A DNA stretch of 64,000 nt from Candidatus Altimarinota bacterium (lineage in GTDB: Bacteria > Patescibacteriota > Gracilibacteria > BD1-5 > UBA6164): contig JAQTOS010000005.1 in assembly GCA_028713225.1 (NCBI GenBank), positions 62,001 through 126,000 on the forward strand. The letters are read 5' to 3'. Below, piece after piece: positions 58,439-64,000 of the stretch (positions are counted from its first letter, which is position 1; each line of letters starts with the position of its first letter). Both the position numbers and the translations under genes were made by a program. A model generated the notes under the pieces. It had not been told where the DNA came from. It made no database searches and was given only the letters and a program-made list of their open reading frames with translations.

Positions 58439-59470
58439 TTATAAAATCTCTTTTTTTATTACTTCAAGTCCATCAGAAAATCTGCTTAAATTAAGCTTTT
58501 CTTTCCTATAATTTTCTAGTTTTTCTAGCTCTAATTTTAGATTATTTCATAGATTTTCTGACTCTTCCAAAACTATAGAATCAAAATGTTTTTGAAAATA
58601 CATAGCATTATGAAATTGGTGATTTCAGGCAGAATTTTTTAGTGGAATAATAATTTGTATAATTCAGAAATAATATTGTTCCCAAATACTTGTGGCTCCA
58701 GCTCTAGTGATAGAAATATCAGCCTTTTGCATCACAGTTGCTAATTCTTCCTGGCTTATAAAATCATATAATTTAGTATTAGGAAATTTCTCAAAATTTT
58801 TTCTGAAACTTGTATTTTTTTCTCATAAAATAATAGTGAAATTAGTATTTGGAAATTCTCAGATAATCTCAAGTAGATTTTCAAAAATGATTTTAGAACC
58901 TTGACTTCAAGCCATAACTAGGATTTCTTGTTTTTCATTTTTCTCTAATTTATCTTGAATATTTTCTATTAATTTTGGATTTAGAATTTGAGAAGATTTT
59001 ATATATTTTTTTCAGTCAATTAGAGAATTATCAAAAGTGAAAAATACTTTTGTAGCCAGGCGAGCAATTATCTTGTTTGAAAGTCACATAACAGTATCTG
59101 ATTCGTGAATGTAGATTTTTTTTCCAAGAATTTTTCCAGCAATACAAGCGGGAACTGAAACAAAACCTCATTTTGAAAATATTATATTTATGTCATATTT
59201 CACTATATAATAAAGACTTTGAAATACTCAAAAGATAATTTTAAATGGGTCAAAAAAGTTTTTTAAATCAAAATATCTTCTAATTTTTCCAGACATTATA
59301 GAATGAAATTCTATGTTATTTTCTAAAGCTATTTTTTGTTCTAGAGAGTTTTTTTCTCAAATCCATACAAAGTCTAGATTTTCATTTTTCAAATGATTAT
59401 AAACCGATAAAAGAGGGAATACATGACCACCAGTTCATCCTCAAGTTAGGGCTATTTTTATTTTCGTCAT
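58439..59470 (-). CDS. murG: MurG, lipid II-forming GlcNAc transferase
   Basis: 343 residues, normal length. It adds GlcNAc to lipid I at the inner membrane face. Motifs: [20 protein letters not shown] (G loop 1, with UGA for two glycines), [15 protein letters not shown] (G loop 2), [27 protein letters not shown] (G loop 3) and [20 protein letters not shown] followed by PLKNSAGNHQFHNA (UDP-GlcNAc site). The metK riboswitch begins 41 bp beyond its stop. Peptidoglycan synthesis is thus retained. Confidence 0.95.
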
Positions 59471-59492
59471 AGTGTTTTGTTAAATTTTTATA

Positions 59493-59532
59493 AGCCCTCA
59501 CCCCCAACCCCTCTCCCAAAGGGCGAGGTGAG
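59493..59532. repeat. C-rich intergenic repeat (CCCTCACCCCCAACC type)
   Basis: Begins CCCTCACCCCCAACCCCTCT and then has CCCAAAGGGCGAGGTGAG; the end half pairs with the start (CTCACC/GGTGAG, GCCC/GGGC). It is strongly GC-rich in an AT-rich genome, between murG and the permease, and resembles dispersed repeats of many bacteria. Confidence 0.6.
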
Positions 59533-59546
59533 AAGATAAAAGTAAT

Positions 59547-60350
59547 TTATTTAATTATTTTCTTAAATATTATAGAAAAAAATAGAAAAATCGCAAGAAC
59601 AAGTACTATTGTTGCTCAAGTTGCTGTATTTAAGTAATATGATGTAAAAAGTCAGATATTTACTCAAATAAGTGAGACAATAAGTGCAAAAATAAAAACT
59701 TTTTTGATAGAATTTGCTAGAATTTTTCATATATTACTAGGAAGAATTAGAAAAGCTCCAAGAAGTAAAATTCAAAATATTTTTATAGAAAAAGCTACAA
59801 CAAGTGCTGTTAAAATCAGAAAAGCTAAATTATAAAAATTTGAATTTATATTTTTACTTTTGGCTAGTTCTTCGCTTATAGATATTGCTAGTAATTTTTT
59901 GCTTGCAAATGCAAAAAAGATTATTCAAATTAGTGAAATTATTCCAAGTAAATATAAATCATTTTTTGTGATTGCAAGGATATTTCCAAAAAGCAGACTT
60001 GTAATATCAATTCTCAAATAAACTAAATATGAAATCAAAAATATTGAAAGTCGCATCATAATCTGAGAAAGAAGCTCCATTCGTGAATCGCTTGTCAGTA
60101 ATTTGGTTTTATTTATGAAAAATATAATAAAAGAAGCAAAAATCGCTCGAATTACAGAAATTATATTGTAATCAATTCCAAGAAATAATCCCAAACTTAT
60201 CCCAGCCAAAACTCGGTTTGAAATCGTGTGACTGATTTGAACTTCTCTTCTAATAACAATAAAAACACCGATTATACTTCGGATTATTGCTATCAAATTT
60301 CATCAGATTAGTGCATTTGTAAAGAAAGAATAGTTTAGTATTTCAAGCAT
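59547..60350 (-). CDS. ZnuB-like metal ABC transporter permease
   Basis: 267 residues with about seven to eight membrane helices. The start LNYSFFTNALIGGNLIAIIRSIIGVFIVIRREVQ, shown here by its parts FFTNALIGGNLIAI and GVFIVIRREVQISHTISN, and later RVLAGISLGLFLGIDY, follow the ABC-3 family (Zn/Mn uptake). The C-terminal LLLGAFLILPSNIGK is also typical. No solute-binding protein or ATPase gene is adjacent, so the partners lie elsewhere or are lost. Glycines mix UGA and GGN. Confidence 0.85.
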
Positions 60351-60407
60351 ATTTATATAATTTTAATTTTTCTCAAATATAATGATTTTTTTAAAAAAAT
60401 GAAATTT

Positions 60408-60439
60408 AAAAAACTACTTCAAATTTGAAGTAGTTTTTT
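60408..60439 (-). terminator. Palindrome between the permease start and the toxin gene end
   Basis: A perfect 32-bp palindrome (AAAAAACTACTTCAAA and its complement), 35 bp beyond the toxin stop, which terminates the toxin-antitoxin unit on the minus strand. Confidence 0.75.
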
Positions 60440-60473
60440 TGCTAATAGTGATTTAATAAAATATTATCATATT

Positions 60474-60722
60474 TTAATCTTGATGGTCAGATATTTTAAA
60501 TATTTTTAAAATATCTCATTCAATGAAACAATAGGCTCTATATTTTTGATTTATTCTAAATTGATAAACTTTGTCATTTTTAGGTTTTCTGATTTTGAAA
60601 TCAACTTTATCAAATAATCAATCTAATAAATATGATTTAGCTTTTTTATATTGTTCTAATAAATTTCTAGATATTATATAAGGAACAACATCCTTATGTT
60701 CAATTATTTCTTTGAATCTCAT
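60474..60722 (-). CDS. RelE/ParE-like toxin
   Basis: 82 residues. The C-terminal part KVYQFRINQKYRAYCFIEGD and then ILKIFKISDHQD fits the RelE fold (R-x-x-Y-R-x-x-Y core, then a basic/His strand and end). RelE-type toxins cut mRNA in the ribosome; ParE-type ones block gyrase, and I cannot tell which. It begins 5 bp after the upstream small antitoxin-like gene. Two of its glycines are UGA, so it is not a recent standard-code import. In-frame UGA would also kill its expression in a standard-code cell. Confidence 0.75.
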
Positions 60723-60727
60723 AAGCC

Positions 60728-60895
60728 TTATAAATTAACAAAATCTTCTATTTTAGCATTTTTTGCTTTTTTATAAGAAGCTTCTAGTTCCTTTTCAAAT
60801 TTATAATTTTCATACAGTTTAAGTAATTCTTCCATACTAGAAAAATGAGTTTCTTTTAGCTCAAAAGGGATTTTATCTATTGTTAAAGTTGTCAT
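60728..60895 (-). CDS. Antitoxin-like small protein
   Basis: 55 residues: MTTLTIDKIPFELKETHFSS, then a helical acidic/basic part (YKFEKELEASYKKAKNAK) ending IEDFVNL. The beta start and helical end suit a Phd/RelB-type antitoxin that binds its toxin and the operator. Contains no glycine. It lies 5 bp upstream of the toxin-like gene in the classic order antitoxin then toxin. Confidence 0.65.
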   Translation of the reverse strand: MTTLTIDKIPFELKETHFSSMEELLKLYENYKFEKELEASYKKAKNAKIEDFVNL

Positions 60896-60962
60896 ATATT
60901 TTTATTTAAAAAATAACTAAAAATATAATAAGATTTTTAAGGTTTTAGTCAAATTTTATAAT

Positions 60963-60998
60963 CACAAAAACAAGCTCCAATTGGAGCTTGTTTTTGTG
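60963..60998. terminator. 36-bp palindrome ending the OB-fold region
   Basis: CACAAAAACAAGCTCCAA and its perfect complement. It separates the toxin-antitoxin unit from the OB-fold gene; T runs on both strands. Confidence 0.8.
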
Positions 60999-61005
60999 TA
61001 TTTTT

Positions 61006-61125
61006 CTAATACTTCTTATATCCTTTTTTTCAAGTATATGGATTATAGTTTCATTTAGCAGAATAATTATCAAACTTCACTTTATTTGCTGTAGTTTTGA
61101 AATGTCAGCTAACAAAAGTTTAATT
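61006..61125 (-). pseudogene. Remnant of a C-terminal NYSAKGNYNPYTGKKG-type domain, after stop codons
   Basis: In frame with the OB-fold gene, but beyond its TAA and a second TAA two codons later, the sequence reads SGHFKTTANKVKFDNYSAKG followed by NYNPYTGKKGYKKY and a stop. This is a conserved tail seen in other small proteins (DNYSTKGN-x-NPYTGK). No ATG opens it alone. I read it as a domain cut off from the upstream gene by nonsense change, or as a remnant of another gene. Confidence 0.5.
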
Positions 61126-61650
61126 TTACTTAATATAGCAATCATTAATTATTATATTTCCTAATTTTCAAGTATTTTTTCAAATAACAACAATATTTTC
61201 TCATTTTTTTAAATCTGCGGCTTTTGAGCTATCTTTTAACATACATTGAACTACAAAAATACTATCTCAAGTTTCTAAACTAACGAAAGGATGATCTAAA
61301 ATATCTTTTCATATACTATCAACTTTTCAACTGATTTCAAGCATTTTATTCTTTGATGCATCATCTGCTCGTATTTCATTTGCTTTATATACTCTATATA
61401 AATCTACAGCACTAATGACTTGAGGGGCTTCTTCTTGTTTTATTTGATTTACTGGATTAATACTAGGATTATTAATTTCAATCATTGATTGAACCATATT
61501 AAAAGCAAGAAAAGCTATAATTATTAAAGTAAGTAGAGGATGTTTTGCTATTCAACCTCTTAAATCTTTTTTACAGTTAGGACATATAGTCGCTTTTTTA
61601 GGTATTTCTGAGTAACAGTATTTACATACTTTCAAATCTTTATTTTCCAT
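61126..61650 (-). CDS. Zinc-ribbon, membrane-anchored OB-fold protein
   Basis: 174 residues. Four cysteines (CKYCYSEIPKKATICPNCKK) form an N-terminal zinc ribbon in the cytoplasm; one helix follows (LLTLIIIAFLAFNMVQSMI), then an outside OB-fold-like domain beginning VYKANEIRADDASKNKMLEI and ending VVIGKNTGKLGNIIINDCYI, as in tRNA_anti-like putative lipoproteins. Function unknown. The TAA stop is followed by a conserved-looking domain tail in the same frame. Confidence 0.75.
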
Positions 61651-61678
61651 AGGATAAAATAAATAATTAAATAATTTT

Positions 61679-62611
61679 TTAGTTTAGAGATTTTTTATAT
61701 CAATCTTTTATAGCTTCATCTTCGCTACAAAAATAAACATAATTATAATTATATTTTGTTTTTTCTAAAATATCATTATAAAATTTAGAATTTTTATCAT
61801 AATATATTTTGTCTGCAGTATTATCAGACCAATATTGAATACATCATTGAGTAAAAGGAATATTATCTTGTTTTTGAATTTGTAATTGATTAGGAAAAAA
61901 AACTCATATTTTTGAATTTCAATAATATACATCTGTTCATTTAATTGTAAATGAGTTACTAAAAGTCATTAAATCTTCTTGTATATATTCATATCTCCAT
62001 CTATGATAAGATACATATATTTCTTTGGTATTATTATTGTAAAATCAATTTTCTAATTCAGTATAATAGCTTGTTTCAAATTCTCAAGTTTTAAGATTTT
62101 TGTATAACTCATATCATTTAACAATATTATTTGTTGTAATAATTTCATAAACTAAATTTTTCCCTTTATCATAGCTATAATTAGGAGCTGTTATTTCAAT
62201 AGTTCAAATTGGTCTATCATCGCTTGATAATATTTTTTTATTGTCTTCTTCAGCTTGTTTTTCTAATAATTGTTTTTGTTTTATTTCAGTTTCTAAATTT
62301 TTAATTTTTTCTAATTTATCTTTCAATAAATAATTTAAATAAGATAATATATAATTATTTTTATCTGATAATTTTGTTTTTAACAAAATATCTATTTTTG
62401 AAACAATAGTATTTATATTAAGTATTTGCTTTTCTTCGCTTATTTTTGATATTTTATTTTCAAATCATTTATAAACGGAATTTATTTGTTTTTTATATGA
62501 TTCTTGCTTGACAGCAGATAATTTAGTTTCTACTTTAAAATCTCAAGCAAAAGATAAACTTGTATTTAATAACATAAAAACAAGTAAAAATATAGATAAT
62601 ATCTTTCTCAT
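61679..62611 (-). CDS. Secreted coiled-coil protein of unknown function
   Basis: 310 residues. Signal peptide (KILSIFLLVFMLLNTSLSFA), then a coiled coil of about 100 residues (KQINSVYKGFENKISK to LEKQAEEDNKKILS), then a Tyr/Asn-rich beta domain. Ends with YVYFCSEDEAIKDGYKKSLN, similar in style to the Ada/YHS-like 'YFC..x(n)A...GY' tails. Asn/Tyr-rich composition is typical of external proteins here. It follows the OB-fold gene by 28 bp on the same strand (upstream), so both may form an operon. Confidence 0.65.
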
Positions 62612-62664
62612 AAACCAAAAATTTAAAAAAATAATTAAGTTTTTATTTAGTTTTTGCAAACAAA

Positions 62665-62775
62665 AAAGGACAACTTATGAGCCTAGATGTTTTGCCGACA
62701 ATCTAATCTAAAGTTATCCATAATAAGACACAATAGGACAAAGCAACATAAGTTGCCCTTTAATACTTATTATGG
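62665..62775. ncRNA. Structured intergenic element with interleaved inverted repeats, possible pseudoknotted RNA
   Basis: Arms AAAGGACAACTTATG (62665) and CATAAGTTGCCCTTT (62747) pair over 15 bp with one mismatch. A second perfect pair, CCATAATAAG (62718) and CTTATTATGG (62766), is interleaved with the first, so both cannot nest; together they form a pseudoknot or two alternative folds. An inner TAGAT/ATCTA hairpin also fits. The element stands in a 457-bp gap (62612-63068) before the ComM-like gene; the rest of the gap is AT-rich and has a short palindrome (AATCTAAATTTAGATT) at about 62974-62989. Confidence 0.45.
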
Positions 62776-62927
62776 GTTTATTAAATCAGATTTATCGGCT
62801 ATTCATTTATATCAAATTTACAATTTTTTGCAAATTTAGATATAAATTAACTTTCACAATATTCACAAAAATCATATTTTCAAGTTTTTCTTGAAGAATA
62901 AGCCAATAATTTAAGATAAATTTAAGA

Positions 62928-62956
62928 TTGATAAGATTTTTATTTCCTATTAAAAT
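62928..62956 (+). promoter_or_regulatory. Possible promoter of the ComM-like gene
   Basis: TTGATA, 17 bp, TAAAAT at 62951-62956, giving a leader of about 105 nt before the ATG at 63069. Confidence 0.4.
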
Positions 62957-63068
62957 AAATCCTAAATATGTCAATCTAAATTTAGATTTTACTAGTTTTT
63001 GTTAATGTTTAATTAATATTTAATAATTAAAATAATGCATGTTATTTTTATATTATTAAGAATTTTTT

Positions 63069-64000
63069 ATGATTTCACTTGTAAAATCTATCGCAGTAAA
63101 TGGGCTTACTTCAAATATAATAGAAGTTGAAGTAGATATAAATAATGGGCTTCCAAGTTTTACAATAGTTGGTCTTCCTGACCAGGGAATTCAGGAATCA
63201 AGAGAGAGAATTAGGTCAGCTCTGAAGTCTTCTGGTGATAAATTGCCAGCTGCGAGAATAACTGTGAATTTGGCTCCAGCCGATATTAGAAAAGCTGGAC
63301 CAATTTTTGATTTGGCTATTGCTGTGGGAATACTTGTTAATTCTGGAACTATAAAAACGGACGAACTTATAAAGGATAGTATTTTCCTTTGAGAACTTTC
63401 TCTTGATGGGAAACTTAGGTCAGTTTGATGAATACTTCCTGCTACAATTTGAGCAAGTGAAAAAGGATTTAAAAGGATTTTCTTACCACGAGCAAATTCT
63501 CGTGAAGCTTCATTTATTCCTGGAATTGATGTAATTTCTGTTGATAATTTATCAGATTTAATAGAAATTTTGAATAAAGAAAAAAAGCTAGAAATAGCTC
63601 AAAAAATGGATTTTTCAAGTTTATCAAAAACGAAATTGGATGATAAATATGATTTTAGATATATTATTGGGCAAGCTCATGCTAAAAGAGCTATGGAAAT
63701 AGCACGAGCTGGCTGACATAATATAATAATGAATTGACCTCCAGGAAGCTGAAAAACTCTTCTTGCCAAAACTTTTGCTACAATTTTGCCAGAAATGACA
63801 CTGGATGAAGCAATAGAAGTTTCAAAAATTTATTCTATTTCCGGGCTTTTATCTGATGAAAATCCGATAATTACATCTAGGCCTTTTCGCTCAGTTCATC
63901 ATACTGCAAGTAGTATAAGTATAATTGGTTGAGGAACAAAAGCTCGTCCAGGGGAGATAAGTTTGGCTCATAAATGAGTTTTGTTTTTGGATGAGATTTT
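63069..64000 (+). CDS. comM: ComM/YifB-like Mg-chelatase family ATPase (3' end outside window)
   Basis: The first 310 residues are visible. The N-terminal Lon-like domain begins MISLVKSIAVNGLTSNIIEV and contains GLPSFTIVGLPDQGIQESRE, then VNLAPADIRKAGPIFDLAIA. The AAA+ part has IIGQAHAKRAMEIARAGGHN, the Walker A GPPGSGKTLLAKT (two glycines UGA), FRSVHHTASS and the start of Walker B (GVLFLDEI) at the edge. ComM is a hexameric helicase that promotes branch migration during natural transformation, which would fit gene uptake here. Its identity is clear, but the role in this lineage is inferred. Confidence 0.93.

Noticed and set aside
62705-62725. DnaA box TTATCCATA in the gap before the ComM-like gene
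   Set aside because: A single near-match in AT-rich DNA, better explained as part of the inverted-repeat arm CCATAATAAG.
62665-62761. Integron attC site
   Set aside because: The arm ends GGACAAC/GTTGCCC do not match RYYYAAC/GTTRRRY and no integrase is near.

Overview
The window reads coherently only if UGA is translated as glycine (genetic code 25). Dozens of conserved proteins (SufB, SufC, LigA, LeuS, GatB, DnaA, MetK, MurG, MacB-type ABC proteins) run full length only when in-frame TGA is Gly, and these TGAs fall on invariant glycines such as those of Walker A loops. Every gene I could close ends in TAA or TAG. With the very low GC content, UUG/AUA/AGA-rich codon use, tiny intergenic gaps and a lack of Shine-Dalgarno sequences, this points to a CPR/Patescibacteria member of the Absconditabacteria (SR1) or Gracilibacteria (BD1-5); I cannot tell which. 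In a standard-code reading most genes here fall into fragments.

Layout. 0-2 kb: end of an unknown gene and a type IV prepilin with a FISUMP-like tail. 2-7.1 kb: SUF iron-sulfur operon (sufC, sufB, A-type carrier, short sufD, sufS) with two small reverse-strand genes. 7.1-9.8 kb: an island without any UGA-Gly codon holding an unknown gene and a CetB/CetA-like PAS + chemoreceptor pair. 9.8-18.7 kb: MBL-fold protein, a 1747-residue PKD-repeat surface protein whose cytoplasmic tail repeats PDWL, a pseudouridine synthase and a GT28-type glycosyltransferase. 18.7-29.7 kb: AAA+ ATPase, LigA, a coiled-coil protein with an internal duplication, M23 peptidase, MscS channel and VirB2-like pilin. 29.8-41.1 kb: information genes (leuS, gatB, hrcA, trx, tRNA-Lys, miaA, dnaA), a UGA-free unknown gene, a nucleosidase-like gene and a lytic transglycosylase. 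41.2-43.4 kb: second large prepilin and a CoA-binding protein.

43.4-57.1 kb is a signalling and envelope-response region: four OmpR-type regulators, two histidine kinases, a Met/Gly-rich secreted protein, a small membrane-anchored protein and a MacA/MacB-like export system. Five promoter regions there share a double CTTAC box spaced exactly 11 bp, followed by a -10 and usually a GTAAG box, so the regulators and the export operon probably form one regulon. 57.1-64 kb: metK under a SAM-I riboswitch, murG, a ZnuB-like permease, a toxin-antitoxin pair, two envelope-associated unknown proteins, a structured intergenic region and the start of a ComM-like ATPase.

Three cross-cutting patterns stand out. 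(1) Five genes lack UGA-Gly and the same five carry clear Shine-Dalgarno sequences, which native genes lack; this looks like recent import from standard-code bacteria. (2) GC-rich palindromes with GTA...TAC ends are scattered between genes, and one sits in frame inside leuS. (3) Transcription units end in unusually long perfect palindromes (up to 72 bp), several overlapping stop codons or the ends of convergent genes.
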